A stretch of DNA of 64,000 nucleotides from Mycobacterium sp. DL592. GTDB lineage: Bacteria > Actinomycetota > Actinomycetes > Mycobacteriales > Mycobacteriaceae. Under the pieces are notes generated by a model that was not told the DNA's origin, ran no database searches, and worked only from the letters and a program-made list of their open reading frames with translations. The translations under genes and the position numbers were made by a program. Positions 1 through 8,334 of this stretch are shown one piece after another (within the stretch, counting starts at the first letter, position 1; the number at the start of each line of letters is the position of its first letter). The stretch lies in contig NZ_CP050192.1 of the NCBI RefSeq assembly GCF_011694515.1, forward strand, positions 2,415,301 to 2,479,300. Direction: 5' to 3'.

Positions 1-1
1 C

Positions 2-538
2 GTCAGCTCCCCCAACACCCCGGGGCTGCGCGACCTGCAGGCGGTGGAGTCGCTGCGCCCCATCCTGAGCGCGGTCCTGAGCGAGACGTCCACACCGGTG
101 CTGGTGAAGATCGCCCCCGACCTGTCCGACGACGACGTCGACGCGGTGGCCGACCTGGCCGTCGAACTCGGCCTGGCGGGCATCGTCGCAACCAACACCA
201 CGATCTCGCGAGCCGGGCTGCGCACCCCCGGCGTCGACGAACTCGGCGCCGGCGGGATCTCCGGGCCGCCGGTCGCGCGGCGATCGCTGGAGATCCTGCG
301 GCGGCTCTACGGCCGGGTCGGCGAGCGGCTGGTACTGGTCAGCGTCGGCGGTATCGAAACCGCCGACGATGCCTGGGAGCGAATCACCGCGGGCGCGTCG
401 CTGCTGCAGGGCTACACCGGCTTCGTCTACGGCGGAGGCTTGTGGGCCAAGGAAATTCACGACGGCATCGCCGCGCGGCTGCACGCCGGCGGGTTCAGCT
501 CGCTCAGTGACGCCGTCGGCTCCGCGGCGCCCCTGTAG
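2..538 (+). CDS. pyrD: Dihydroorotate dehydrogenase (quinone), 3' part
   Basis: This is the C-terminal 178 residues of class 2 dihydroorotate dehydrogenase, which oxidises dihydroorotate to orotate at the membrane with quinone in pyrimidine synthesis. The frame is open to the left edge, so the start lies outside the window. The first visible residues, [13 protein letters not shown], are the conserved substrate/FMN loop. VKIAPDL carries the FMN-binding lysine, ATNTTISR is the next conserved loop, and GGISGPP and [12 protein letters not shown] are the phosphate-binding glycine loops. The end [12 protein letters not shown] is typical of the family. In M. tuberculosis pyrD is Rv2139, next to the PEBP gene Rv2140c. 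Here a convergent lipoprotein gene is inserted between them. The gene ends 8 bases before that neighbour's stop. Confidence 0.97.
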   Translation, partial: VSSPNTPGLRDLQAVESLRPILSAVLSETSTPVLVKIAPDLSDDDVDAVADLAVELGLAGIVATNTTISRAGLRTPGVDELGAGGISGPPVARRSLEILRRLYGRVGERLVLVSVGGIETADDAWERITAGASLLQGYTGFVYGGGLWAKEIHDGIAARLHAGGFSSLSDAVGSAAPL

Positions 539-546
539 TCACCGGT

Positions 547-2103
547 TCAGCACTTGGAATTCGGCGGCGGCAGGGTCAGGTCGATCAGGTAGGCCGCGGC
601 GTACTTGTCCACGCAGGCGTCGCCCTGGAACACCACGGTGTGCTGGGTGCCGTCGAAGGTCAGCAGGCCGCCACCGAGCTCCTTGGCCAGCTCGACGCCC
701 GCCCGGTAGGGCGTCGCAGGGTCGTCGGTCGTGGAGACCACGAGCACCGGCCCCAGCCCCGGCGCGGACACCTGGTGCGGGGCGCCGGTCGGCGGCACCG
801 GCCAGAACGCGCAGGTGTCCAGTGGTGCGTCACCGGTGAACGGACCGTAGCTCATGAACGGCGCCGCCAGCCGGGTCCTGCGGTCTTCGTCGACGGCCTT
901 CGTGCGGTCAGTGTTGGGCGGCTCGTCGACACAGTTGACCCCGACCTCGGCGTCGTTGGAGTTGGAGTAGTGACCGTGCTCGTCACGGTTCCAGTACATG
1001 TCGGCCATGGCGAGCAAGGTGTCGCCGCGCCCCTGGGACAACTCGGTCAACCCTTCGGTCAGATGCTTCCAGAGAGTCGGCGAGTACATCGCCATGATGG
1101 TGCCCGTGATCGCGTCGCCGTAACCCAGGCCGCGCGGATCGTCGGTGCGAATTGGCTTGCCGACCAAGGGATCGACCATATGACGGTAAACGTCGACAGC
1201 CTTGGCCGGGTCGGTGCCCAACGGGCACTTGGGTTCTTTGGCACAGTCGGCGGCGAAATCGTCGAACGCCTTCTGGAATGCGGCCGCCTGGTCGATGTTG
1301 GACTGGATCGGATCCGCGTCAGGATCGACCGCACCGTCGAGGATCATCGCTCGCACCTTGTCCGGAAAGGCCTCGGCGTAGGCCGTTCCGATCTCGGTGC
1401 CGTAGGAATATCCCAGATAGGTCAGCTTCTCGTCACCCAGTGCGGCACGCAGCCGGTCGAGATCCCTGGCGACATTGGCGGTTCCCACGTTAGCCAAGAA
1501 GTCCTTACCCATTTTGTCCACGCAGCGCTGGACGAACTGTTTCTCTGTGCTCTCGATATGGGCAACGCCGGCAGGGGTGTAGTCAACCTGGGGATCGGCG
1601 CGCATCGCGTCGTTGTCGGCATCGGAGTTGCACCACAGCGCCGGAGTCGACGAACCGACTCCCCGCGGGTCGAACCCGACGAGGTCGAACCGGGCCCGGA
1701 TCTGCGGTGGCAGCGAATCCAGCATCGACAGTGCCGCGTCGACGCCCGACTCCCCCGGGCCGCCGGGGTTGATGACCAGCGAACCGATCTTGCCCCCGGT
1801 AGCCGGAAACCGGATGAGCGCCAACTTGGCAACCGCCCCACCGGAATTCGCGTAGTCGATCGGGACAGTGAGGTCGCCACACTGCGCATCTGCGGGGATG
1901 TGCGCTCCGTCGCCACCGCCGACGGCGTGACACGGCCCCCACTCGATCGCAGCCGACTGACCGATCGGCGGCCTCGCCGCCACCGGCTTCCCCTCGACGA
2001 TCGCACCGCAGCCGGCGGACACCAGCACGATCGCACCGAGAACAGCCCCGAGACCGGATACTCGGCTGTGGCCGGCACACGCAGAGCGACTCATCCTCGA
2101 CAT
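547..2103 (-). CDS. Secreted alpha/beta hydrolase lipoprotein, tripeptidyl-aminopeptidase-like
   Basis: The 518-residue protein begins with a lipoprotein signal whose lipobox VSAGC puts the acylated cysteine at residue 32, so it is probably anchored outside the cell membrane. The fold is alpha/beta hydrolase of the TAP/CaeA type. NPGGPG (about 112-117) is the oxyanion loop, GYSYG holds the nucleophile Ser233, Asp460/461 in TTDDPATP is the acid, and His488 in GTQHT is the base. Mycobacterial relatives include the Hip1/CaeA-type proteases and esterases, which process cell-envelope proteins or cleave small peptides and esters. The substrate here is not predictable. The ATG at 2103 was used; a second ATG at 2094 would remove three residues. 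It lies 18 bases beyond the PEBP gene on the same strand and may be cotranscribed with it. Confidence 0.9.
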   Translation of the reverse strand: MSRMSRSACAGHSRVSGLGAVLGAIVLVSAGCGAIVEGKPVAARPPIGQSAAIEWGPCHAVGGGDGAHIPADAQCGDLTVPIDYANSGGAVAKLALIRFPATGGKIGSLVINPGGPGESGVDAALSMLDSLPPQIRARFDLVGFDPRGVGSSTPALWCNSDADNDAMRADPQVDYTPAGVAHIESTEKQFVQRCVDKMGKDFLANVGTANVARDLDRLRAALGDEKLTYLGYSYGTEIGTAYAEAFPDKVRAMILDGAVDPDADPIQSNIDQAAAFQKAFDDFAADCAKEPKCPLGTDPAKAVDVYRHMVDPLVGKPIRTDDPRGLGYGDAITGTIMAMYSPTLWKHLTEGLTELSQGRGDTLLAMADMYWNRDEHGHYSNSNDAEVGVNCVDEPPNTDRTKAVDEDRRTRLAAPFMSYGPFTGDAPLDTCAFWPVPPTGAPHQVSAPGLGPVLVVSTTDDPATPYRAGVELAKELGGGLLTFDGTQHTVVFQGDACVDKYAAAYLIDLTLPPPNSKC

Positions 2104-2121
2104 GCTGCCAGGCCGCGCCGC

Positions 2122-2652
2122 CTACTTCTGCTCGTAGGTCCCATGGATCACCGCGCGGGCGATCGCGTTCATGAACAGGTTGAAGCCCAGGAAGGCCGGG
2201 CTGGCGTCCTCGGTGAGCTCCAGCTTCTCCACATTGAGGGCATGCACGGCGACGAAGTAGCGGTGGTAGCCGTGACCGGCCGGCGGGGCGGCGCCGATGA
2301 AGCGACGCACGCCGGCATCGTTGACCAAGGTCAGCGCGTCACCAGGCAGCAGCGAGCCGTCGCCGACACCGGAGGGCAGCTCGGTGGTGGTGGCGGGCAG
2401 GTTGGCCACCGCCCAGTGCCAGAAGCCCGACGCCGTGGGGGCGTCCGGGTCGTAGACGGTGACCGCGAAGCTGCGGGTCTCTTCGGGGAAGCCCGACCAG
2501 CTCAGCTGGGGTGAGACATCCTCGCCGTCGGCGCCCATGATGCCGCTGACCTGAGCGTTGCGCAGCGGCTTGCCGTCGGTGATGTCGGTACTCGTCAGGG
2601 TGAAGCCGGGCAGTTCGGGCAGGAAGTCGTAGGGGTTGTAGTCAAAGGCCAT
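2122..2652 (-). CDS. PEBP family protein (YbhB/YbcL type)
   Basis: The 176-residue protein belongs to the phosphatidylethanolamine-binding protein family and corresponds by position and sequence to M. tuberculosis Rv2140c (TB18.6). Family motifs are clear: [17 protein letters not shown] (about 65-81) is the D-P-D-x-P ligand-site segment. [20 protein letters not shown] (about 120-139) is the G-x-H-R-Y segment that closes the anion-binding pocket. No signal peptide is present, so it is cytoplasmic. An AAAGGA ribosome site stands 9 bases before the ATG. Only 24 bases separate it from the upstream M20 peptidase gene, so the two are likely one transcript. The biochemical role is unproven, and bacterial PEBPs are mostly described as ligand-binding or inhibitor proteins. 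Confidence 0.93.
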   Translation of the reverse strand: MAFDYNPYDFLPELPGFTLTSTDITDGKPLRNAQVSGIMGADGEDVSPQLSWSGFPEETRSFAVTVYDPDAPTASGFWHWAVANLPATTTELPSGVGDGSLLPGDALTLVNDAGVRRFIGAAPPAGHGYHRYFVAVHALNVEKLELTEDASPAFLGFNLFMNAIARAVIHGTYEQK

Positions 2653-2676
2653 GAGTGCCAGTCCTTTCGGGGTTGG

Positions 2677-4002
2677 TCAGCAGTTCTTCAAGAAGTGTTC
2701 GAGCACGGCCACGCCGAACTCCAGCGCGTCGATGGGTACCCGCTCGTCGATGCCGTGGAACAGCGCCGCGAAGTCCAGTTCCGGCGGCAGCCGCAGCGGT
2801 ATGAAACCGAAACACCGAATACCAAGGCGGGCAAAAGCTTTCGCGTCCGTACCGCCGGAGAGCATATACGGCACGGTGCGGGCTTCGGGATCCACCGCCA
2901 GCAGCGCGGCGTTCATCGCGTCCACCAGGTCGCCGTCGAACGTCGTCTCGTAGGACGGCAGGTCGCGTTCCCAGGTGCGGGTGACGTCGGGCCCGATGAG
3001 CTCGTCGATCTCGCGCTCGAAGGCTTCCTTACGGCCGGGCAGCACCCGGCAGTCCACCACCGCCTCGGCCGTCTGCGGGATCACGTTGGCCTTGTACCCG
3101 GCCTTGAGCATCGTGGGATTGGCGGTGTCGCGCAGTGTGGCGCCGACAATGCGGGCGATACCGCCGAGCTTGGCGATCGTGCCGTCCAGGTCCGGAGAGT
3201 CCAGGTCGAAGCTGTAGCCGGTCTCCTCGGCGACCGCCGTCAAGAACTGCTCCACCGAATCGGTGAGTACCAAGGGGAACTGGTGGCGGCCCAGCCGCGC
3301 GACCGCCTCGGCGATCGCGGTGACCGCGTTGTCGTCGTGGACCATCGAGCCGTGCCCCGCCCGGCCGCGGGCGGTCAGCCGCATCCACGACAGCCCCTTC
3401 TCGGCGGTCTCGATCAGATACAGCCGGCGCTCCCCACCGTCCTTGTGCGGCACCGTCAACGAGAACCCGCCCACCTCGCCGATGGCCTCGGTGATGCCGT
3501 CGAACAGGTCGGGCCGGTTGTCGACAAGCCACTGTGCGCCATAGGTTCCGCCGTGCTCCTCGTCGGCGACGAAGGCGAACACCAGATCACGGGGTGGCAC
3601 GATCCCGGCGCGTTTGAAGTGCCGCGCGACAGCGATCATCATGCCGCACATGTCCTTCATGTCGACCGCGCCGCGGCCCCAGACATAGCCGTCGGCGATG
3701 GCGCCGGAGAACGGGTGCACGCTCCAGTCCGCGGGTTCGGCGGGCACGACGTCGAGATGGCCGTGGATGAGCAGCGCGCCGCGGCTCGGGTCCGACCCGG
3801 CGAGGCGGGCGAAGACGTTGCCGCGGCCGGGGGCGCCGGACTCGACGTACTCGGTGGCATAGCCGACCGCGCTGAGCTGCTCGGCCACCCACAGGGCGCA
3901 CTCCGCCTCGCCCTTGGTGGTCTCGAGTTCGCCGGTATTGGAGGTGTCGAAACGGATGAGGGCGCTGACGAGGTCGACGACCTCGTCCACGGGTTGTGTC
4001 AC
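2677..4002 (-). CDS. M20/M25/M40 family metallopeptidase (ArgE/DapE-like), Rv2141c-like
   Basis: This is a two-zinc metallohydrolase of the ArgE/DapE/carboxypeptidase-G2 family. Visible zinc-site motifs in order are GHLDVVP (His and Asp), GRGAVDMKD (bridging Asp), ADEEHGG (catalytic Glu-Glu), and GGTDAK with a late histidine in LFHGIDERVP. The lid/dimerisation domain lies in the middle (about 190-310). The frame is open to 4062, but the GTG at 4002, giving 441 residues beginning VTQPVDEV, has AGGAAAGG at good distance. A GTG at 4008 is equally possible. The M. tuberculosis counterpart Rv2141c is next to the PEBP gene, as here. Whether it acts on dipeptides, acyl-amino acids or a cell-wall intermediate cannot be told from sequence. 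Confidence 0.93.
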   Translation of the reverse strand: MTQPVDEVVDLVSALIRFDTSNTGELETTKGEAECALWVAEQLSAVGYATEYVESGAPGRGNVFARLAGSDPSRGALLIHGHLDVVPAEPADWSVHPFSGAIADGYVWGRGAVDMKDMCGMMIAVARHFKRAGIVPPRDLVFAFVADEEHGGTYGAQWLVDNRPDLFDGITEAIGEVGGFSLTVPHKDGGERRLYLIETAEKGLSWMRLTARGRAGHGSMVHDDNAVTAIAEAVARLGRHQFPLVLTDSVEQFLTAVAEETGYSFDLDSPDLDGTIAKLGGIARIVGATLRDTANPTMLKAGYKANVIPQTAEAVVDCRVLPGRKEAFEREIDELIGPDVTRTWERDLPSYETTFDGDLVDAMNAALLAVDPEARTVPYMLSGGTDAKAFARLGIRCFGFIPLRLPPELDFAALFHGIDERVPIDALEFGVAVLEHFLKNC

Positions 4003-4115
4003 AGTCACCTTTCCTACCACTGGCGGCGCCACACCGGAGATGTGGCGTCCAGCCAATACCACATGTTTCCCTCCAACCCCTCGCGCAACACGCCGATATG
4101 GGGTTTGATTTACCA

Positions 4116-4805
4116 GTGACTCCCCGCCTGCCCGCGATCGCGGCGCTGCTGTGCCTGGCGCTCAGCGGCTGCACCGCCACCACCTCGGGCAGTGCGATGT
4201 CTGCCGACCACGCTCCGCTGGCCACAGCCGACTCGCTTCCCGCACTGCTGCTGCCCGCCGGTGACGTCGGGGCGGCCCTGTCGAGCGACGACGTCGTGGT
4301 CACCGCCGACGTGACCAGGGCGTGGAACGACAGCGCCCGGCTCGACGACGTGAACTGCCTGGCCATCGCGGGTGCCGCTCAGCAGAGCGTGTACGCCAAG
4401 AGTGGCTCGACAGCCATCCACGGACAGGTGTTGCGCGACCCGCCGACGGCGCCGGCCTGGTCGCACTTCGCGGTGCAGGCCGTGGTGCTGTTCCCGACCG
4501 CGCGGGCAGCCGCGGACTTCTTCACTGCCTCGCAGGCACAGTGGGCCGGCTGCTCGGACCGCGAACTCACCTACCCCGCACCGATCGGCCCCGCCCAGGT
4601 GTGGTCGGTGGGCCGCCCCAGCACCGACCGCGACGTGCTCGCGGTGTCGCGGGTGCAGACGACCCCGGAGAAATGGTCGTGCCAGCGGGCGCTGACCGTG
4701 CACAGCAATGTGGCGGTCGATGTCGAAGCGTGCAGCCTCGACGGTCCGACGTCGGCGGCCTCGGCGATCGCTGGCCAAATCGCCCAGCGCCTGCCTGCGG
4801 CCTAG
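4116..4805 (+). CDS. PknH-like extracellular sensor-domain lipoprotein
   Basis: This is a predicted lipoprotein of about 229 residues. The GTG at 4116 gives VTPRLPAIAALLCLALSGC, an ideal lipoprotein signal with lipobox ALSGC; an ATG at 4098 would add six residues. After the lipidated cysteine comes a single domain of the PknH extracellular sensor type. The pattern W-S-C-Q-R-A-L followed by N-V-A-V-D-V-E-A-C near the end supplies the second conserved cysteine pair. The first pair is in DDVNCL and AGCSD. In mycobacteria this fold occurs on Ser/Thr kinases and on many free lipoproteins, where it is thought to bind an unknown ligand. It is divergent from the M20 peptidase gene. No Shine-Dalgarno sequence precedes the GTG, so the message may be leaderless. 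Confidence 0.85.
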   Translation: MTPRLPAIAALLCLALSGCTATTSGSAMSADHAPLATADSLPALLLPAGDVGAALSSDDVVVTADVTRAWNDSARLDDVNCLAIAGAAQQSVYAKSGSTAIHGQVLRDPPTAPAWSHFAVQAVVLFPTARAAADFFTASQAQWAGCSDRELTYPAPIGPAQVWSVGRPSTDRDVLAVSRVQTTPEKWSCQRALTVHSNVAVDVEACSLDGPTSAASAIAGQIAQRLPAA

Positions 4806-4863
4806 TTCCGGTTTGGGACTCCGGTCGTCGATCCGTTAGCCTTAGCTGCCCCGCAGGGGCGAT

Positions 4864-4949
4864 GTCCGAGTGGCGGAATGGCAGACGCGCTAGCTTGAGG
4901 TGCTAGTGCCCTATTAACGGGCGTGGGGGTTCAAGTCCCCCCTCGGACA
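4864..4949 (+). tRNA. tRNA-Leu, anticodon GAG
   Basis: The acceptor stem GTCCGAG (4864-4870) pairs with CTCGGAC (4942-4948). The anticodon arm has stem CTAGC/GCTAG around loop TTGAGGT, giving anticodon GAG for CUC leucine codons. A long variable arm, TGCCCTATTAACGGGCG, marks a class II (Leu/Ser) tRNA, and the T arm GGGGG-TTCAAGT-CCCCC is standard. The discriminator base is A, and no CCA is encoded. A strong hairpin follows immediately. Confidence 0.97.
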
Positions 4950-4954
4950 CAACA

Positions 4955-4982
4955 GAACGGCCCCGGTCACCCGGGGCCGTTC
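4955..4982 (+). terminator. Hairpin terminator after tRNA-Leu
   Basis: A perfect 12-base-pair stem, GAACGGCCCCGG / CCGGGGCCGTTC, closes a TCAC loop 6 bases after the tRNA. There is no long T run, only TCTCGT. This is the usual mycobacterial form of an intrinsic terminator. Confidence 0.8.
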
Positions 4983-5088
4983 TCGTACCCGGCCCGGCGC
5001 GCCGTAACGCGCGGACCTGTTCGGCACACCAAGCCTCGGAACACAATCTCGCCCCGCGCAGCGGGGCCATCGACCCGAGGACCCTCAC

Positions 5089-5397
5089 ATGCGCAAGATC
5101 CTGTTCTCCGCCGCCATCGCCGCAACTGCACTGGCCACTGCATTGGCGACACCCGGACCGGCCGCCGCCGTCCCGCCCAGCGGCTCGGCTGCCGACATCG
5201 TCAAAACACTTCAGGATCAGGGGTACAGCGTGCAATTCAACGGCACCGTGCTGGGCCCGCTGGCCCGGTGTTCGGTCACCGGCGTGCACGGCCTGGTGGT
5301 CATGATGATGCCGGACGGCACCCTGATGCTGCCGATGGACAAGAGCAACCCCGGCGATGTCTTCGTCGACGTCTCGTGCCCGTCAAGCAACAACTGA
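5089..5397 (+). CDS. Small exported protein of unknown function
   Basis: This 102-residue protein has a clear Sec signal peptide: MRKILFSAA, then an alanine-rich core ending in the cleavage site PAAA-VPP near residue 28. The mature part is about 74 residues, with two cysteines (in LARCSVTG and DVSCP) that could form one disulfide. It contains a methionine-rich stretch, VVMMMPDGTLMLPMD. A GAGGA ribosome site lies 9 bases before the ATG. I do not recognise a characterised family. Small exported proteins with one disulfide of this kind are common and conserved in mycobacteria. It lies alone between the tRNA terminator and the convergent terC gene. Confidence 0.85.
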   Translation: MRKILFSAAIAATALATALATPGPAAAVPPSGSAADIVKTLQDQGYSVQFNGTVLGPLARCSVTGVHGLVVMMMPDGTLMLPMDKSNPGDVFVDVSCPSSNN

Positions 5398-5403
5398 GCC
5401 GAC

Positions 5404-6402
5404 CTAGCTGTGCGCGCCTTCGTCGGCCACCGTGCGCCCGCGGGTCTTGATGAGGCTGGCGACGGTGGTCACGACGAGGATCACGCCGATGACACTCAGC
5501 GACAGGCCGGTGGTGATCTCGGGCACCTTGACGTGCTGGCCGCCGTTGATGAACGGCAGGGTGTTCTCGTGCAGCGCATGCAGAACGAGCTTCACGCCGA
5601 TGAATGCCAGGATCAGTGACAGCCCGTAAGACAGGTACACCAGCCGGTCCAGCAGTCCGCCGATCAGGAAGTACAGCTGCCGCAGGCCCATCAACGCGAA
5701 GGCGTTGGCGGTGAAGACGATGTAGGGCTCTTCGGTGAGGCCGTAGATGGCCGGGATGGAGTCCAGCGCGAACAGCAGGTCGGTGAACCCGATTGCGATG
5801 AGCGCCAACAACATCGGGGTGACGACCCGCTTGTCGTCGACCGTGGTGAGGAACTTGTCGCCGTGGTAGTCGTCGGTGGTCGGCACGAACTTGCGCACAA
5901 ACGTGATGATCCGGCTGTCGCGTTCCTCCTCGACCTCCTTCTCATGGCCGGCCTCGCGGGCCAGCTTGGCCGCGGTGAGCACCAGGAAGATGCCGAAGAT
6001 GTAGAACACCCAGCTGTATGCGCTGATGGCGGCGGCGCCGACGGCGATGAAGCCGGCCCGCATCACCAGGGCCATGACAATGCCGATCAACAGCAGCTTC
6101 TGCTGGAACGCCCGCGGCACGGCGAACGTCGCCATGATCACGGTGAAGACGAAAAGGTTGTCCACCGAGAGGGCCTTCTCGGTGACGTAGCCGGCGAAGT
6201 ACTCACCGGCGAACTGCCCGCCCCACTGCCACCACACCACGAAGCCGAACACGATGGCCAGGCCGATGTAGACCGCCGACCAGGTGGCCGACTCGCGGAA
6301 CGTCGGTTCGTGCGGGACCCGCACATGGGCGTAGAAGTCGAACACGAACAGCCCGAGAATGACCACGCAGGTGACCACCCAGACCATTAACGAAACGTCC
6401 AT
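5404..6402 (-). CDS. TerC family integral membrane protein
   Basis: The 332-residue polytopic membrane protein belongs to the TerC/Alx family, whose members export Mn2+ or are linked to tellurite resistance and metal homeostasis. Two internally related halves each carry the family's acidic membrane motif: ALSVDNLFVFTVIM (about 67-80) and ALDSIPAIYGLT (about 214-225). The aspartates are thought to bind the cation. Eight or nine hydrophobic segments are visible, with a charged cytosolic loop around 145-185. The ATG at 6402 starts MDVSLMVWVVT; reading further upstream gives only non-hydrophobic shadow sequence. It is divergent from the acetamidase gene. No metal-sensing riboswitch was recognised in the short 5' region. 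Confidence 0.92.
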   Translation of the reverse strand: MDVSLMVWVVTCVVILGLFVFDFYAHVRVPHEPTFRESATWSAVYIGLAIVFGFVVWWQWGGQFAGEYFAGYVTEKALSVDNLFVFTVIMATFAVPRAFQQKLLLIGIVMALVMRAGFIAVGAAAISAYSWVFYIFGIFLVLTAAKLAREAGHEKEVEEERDSRIITFVRKFVPTTDDYHGDKFLTTVDDKRVVTPMLLALIAIGFTDLLFALDSIPAIYGLTEEPYIVFTANAFALMGLRQLYFLIGGLLDRLVYLSYGLSLILAFIGVKLVLHALHENTLPFINGGQHVKVPEITTGLSLSVIGVILVVTTVASLIKTRGRTVADEGAHS

Positions 6403-6492
6403 GTTGCCATTATGCGGATCGGCGCGAAGTGCCTGTTCCGGAAGTTTGCTCGCTGCGACAAGACCGCCGCGCGCTGGCATGATCCGGTGCTT

Positions 6493-7527
6493 ATGACCCT
6501 GCACCACCTTCCGGCGACGCCACAGACGGTGCACTGGGGGTTCTTCGATCCCCGCCAACCACCCGCCGTGACGGTGGACTCCGGCGACGTGGTGGAGATC
6601 GAGACCCTGACCCATCACGCGGGCGATGCCCCGGACCTGTTGATGGACGACGGGATCGCGCAGGTCTTCGAGGAGGTCGACGATCGCGGTCCGGGCCCGC
6701 ACATCCTCACCGGGCCGATCGCGGTCGCCGGGGCGCGACCGGGTGACGTGCTGCAGGTCGACATCCTTGCGGCCACCCCGCGGCTGCCCTACGGCTCCAA
6801 CCTGGCCGCCCACTGGGGTTACCTGTACCGCGAGCTGCCCGTGGAACGGGTGACCGTCTACGAGCTGGACACCGAGGCGCTGCTGGGCCGCGCCCTGTTC
6901 GGCTACGACTGGACCGCGACGCCGCTAGCCGACGCTCCCGGCACCATCGTCACCCCGCCGGAGAGCCGCCGCGAGCCCGCCCTGGCCGGCGTCGTCGTCC
7001 CGCTGCGCCCGCACTTCGGCACGATGGGCGTCGCACCCGCGGAACCAGCCCGGGTCTCGTCGGTGCCGCCGGGTGATCACGGCGGCAACGTCGACAACTG
7101 GCGGATCGGCGCCGGCGGCCGGATGTACTACCCGGTGCAGGTCGCCGGCGCACTGTTGTCGGTCGGCGATCCGCACGTCTCCCAGGGCGACGGGGAGGTG
7201 AGCGGAACGGCACTGGAGTCGTCACTGAACGGGTTGCTGCGCTTGACTATTCGCCGCGATCTGCCGTTCTCCGTACCGGTGCTGGAGACGGCGACCGAGC
7301 TTCTGGTGCACGGCTTCGGTGACACCCTCGACGCAGCGATGAAGAGTGCCGCGCTGCGCGCCCTGGACCTGCTGGTCCGCCACTTCGGCCTGACCCGTCC
7401 GGATGCCTACTCGTTCATGTCGGTGGCGGTGGACTTCACCGTGACGCAGGTGGTCGACCAGCGCCAGGGCGTGCACGCCCGGATCGACAAGCGGTGCTTC
7501 CCGCGGTGGCAGAATCCGGCGGCATGA
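6493..7527 (+). CDS. Acetamidase/formamidase family protein
   Basis: The 344-residue protein belongs to the FmdA/AmdA family, which hydrolyses short aliphatic amides to the acid and ammonia. Typical segments are GPIAVAGARPGDVLQVDI, the beta-rich core, DHGGNVDNW (about 196-204), and GDPHVSQGDGEV (about 223-234), the latter two carrying conserved metal/substrate residues. The ATG at 6493 starts MTLHHLPATP, where family homology begins. A TGGCATGAT extended -10-like element ends 9 bases before this ATG, so the leader is very short or absent. The stop overlaps the RidA start by 4 bases (ATGA), which couples the two genes. A RidA-type deaminase next to an amidase suggests nitrogen scavenging from a small amide or carbamoyl compound. 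Confidence 0.9.
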   Translation: MTLHHLPATPQTVHWGFFDPRQPPAVTVDSGDVVEIETLTHHAGDAPDLLMDDGIAQVFEEVDDRGPGPHILTGPIAVAGARPGDVLQVDILAATPRLPYGSNLAAHWGYLYRELPVERVTVYELDTEALLGRALFGYDWTATPLADAPGTIVTPPESRREPALAGVVVPLRPHFGTMGVAPAEPARVSSVPPGDHGGNVDNWRIGAGGRMYYPVQVAGALLSVGDPHVSQGDGEVSGTALESSLNGLLRLTIRRDLPFSVPVLETATELLVHGFGDTLDAAMKSAALRALDLLVRHFGLTRPDAYSFMSVAVDFTVTQVVDQRQGVHARIDKRCFPRWQNPAA

Positions 7528-7967
7528 CAGATTCCGAATGTCGCCGGCCCAGCGGCTCCGGCATCCGGGCCTTCACGTTCACACCAGCAGACGGCGTGCC
7601 GCCCGCGGTGGCCCCGTTCTCGCACGCCACCGCCGCCGGGCCGACCCTGTACGTGACCGGGCAGATGCCCACTGACACCACGGGCGCACTGGTCGGCGAC
7701 GACGTCGCCACCCAGACCGAGCAGGTGCTGCGAAACCTGCTGCGCGTGACCGAACTGTGCGGCGGCGGCATTGACGATGTGGTGTCGGTGCGGGCGTTTC
7801 TGACCGACTGGTCGGACTACGCGGCGTTCAACGACGCCTACGCGCCGTGGTTTCCCGACCGGCTACCGAGCCGAACGTGCGTCGGCACGACCGGACTGGC
7901 CGTCGGTGCAGTTGTGGAGATCGACTGGGTGTGCTGGCGAGCCGAGGGCTGGCCGGGTGTGGGCTGA
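7524..7967 (+). CDS. RidA family (YjgF/YER057c/UK114) protein
   Basis: The 147-residue cytoplasmic protein is of the RidA family, small trimers that hydrolyse reactive enamine/imine intermediates or act in ring-opened pyrimidine or amide catabolism. Motifs are GPTLYVTGQMPTD (about 42-54), the VLRNLLRVTELCGGG helix, and PSRTCVGTTGLA near residue 115. The last contains the conserved arginine that binds the substrate carboxylate. The start ATG lies inside the stop of the amidase gene. The last 105 bases overlap, on the other strand, the 3' end of the DUF2784 gene. Confidence 0.9.
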   Translation: MTDSECRRPSGSGIRAFTFTPADGVPPAVAPFSHATAAGPTLYVTGQMPTDTTGALVGDDVATQTEQVLRNLLRVTELCGGGIDDVVSVRAFLTDWSDYAAFNDAYAPWFPDRLPSRTCVGTTGLAVGAVVEIDWVCWRAEGWPGVG

Positions 7968-8324
7968 TCGCCGGGCCGTCACAGCGTAGGCGATCCAGGA
8001 CACCAGCACCGCGGCGAACGCCGACGCCTGCGCATAACCCGTTGCGCCGGAGGGATACATGACCCCGGTGATGTAGTGGTCGATGAAGCCGGCCGACCCG
8101 AGCGGCGGCAGGCCGGCCCGCGGGCGGGCCCACTGCTCCAGCGCGGTCAGTGGGCACCAGAAGTGCAGGGCGACACTGCCGATGCCCCACAGCACGATCG
8201 GGACGTGCAACCAGATGGAGCGACGCCAGCGCAACGCCAGAAAGCCACCGCTGGGCAGGTAGATCAGAAACGCGAAGTGCGCAGCGACCACCAGCCAGAC
8301 CACAAGGGTGTAGAGCGCTGTCAT
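7863..8324 (-). CDS. DUF2784 family membrane protein
   Basis: The 153-residue membrane protein begins MTALYTLVVWLVVAAH. The N-terminal half shows the DUF2784 pattern: a first membrane helix, then F-L-A-L-R-W-R and H-V-P-I-V-L-W-G, a W-C-P-L-T-x-L-E segment, and G-F-I-D-H-Y-I-T before a last helix (AFAAVLVSWIAYAVTA). The last 35 or so residues are antisense to ridA, are hydrophilic, and are probably just read-through to the next stop. The start lies 10 bases downstream of the IclR regulator stop, so the two are probably cotranscribed. Function is unknown. Confidence 0.75.
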   Translation of the reverse strand: MTALYTLVVWLVVAAHFAFLIYLPSGGFLALRWRRSIWLHVPIVLWGIGSVALHFWCPLTALEQWARPRAGLPPLGSAGFIDHYITGVMYPSGATGYAQASAFAAVLVSWIAYAVTARRSAHTRPALGSPAHPVDLHNCTDGQSGRADARSAR

Positions 8325-8334
8325 GTGCCACCTG

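Noticed and set aside
640..2514. 624-codon plus-strand frame across the lipoprotein and PEBP genes
   Set aside because: It spans two genes with clear catalytic motifs on the other strand and shows only shadow composition.
4806..5088. Possible small RNA or gene around the tRNA terminator
   Set aside because: Only the tRNA and its hairpin are supported; no further structure or ORF stands out.
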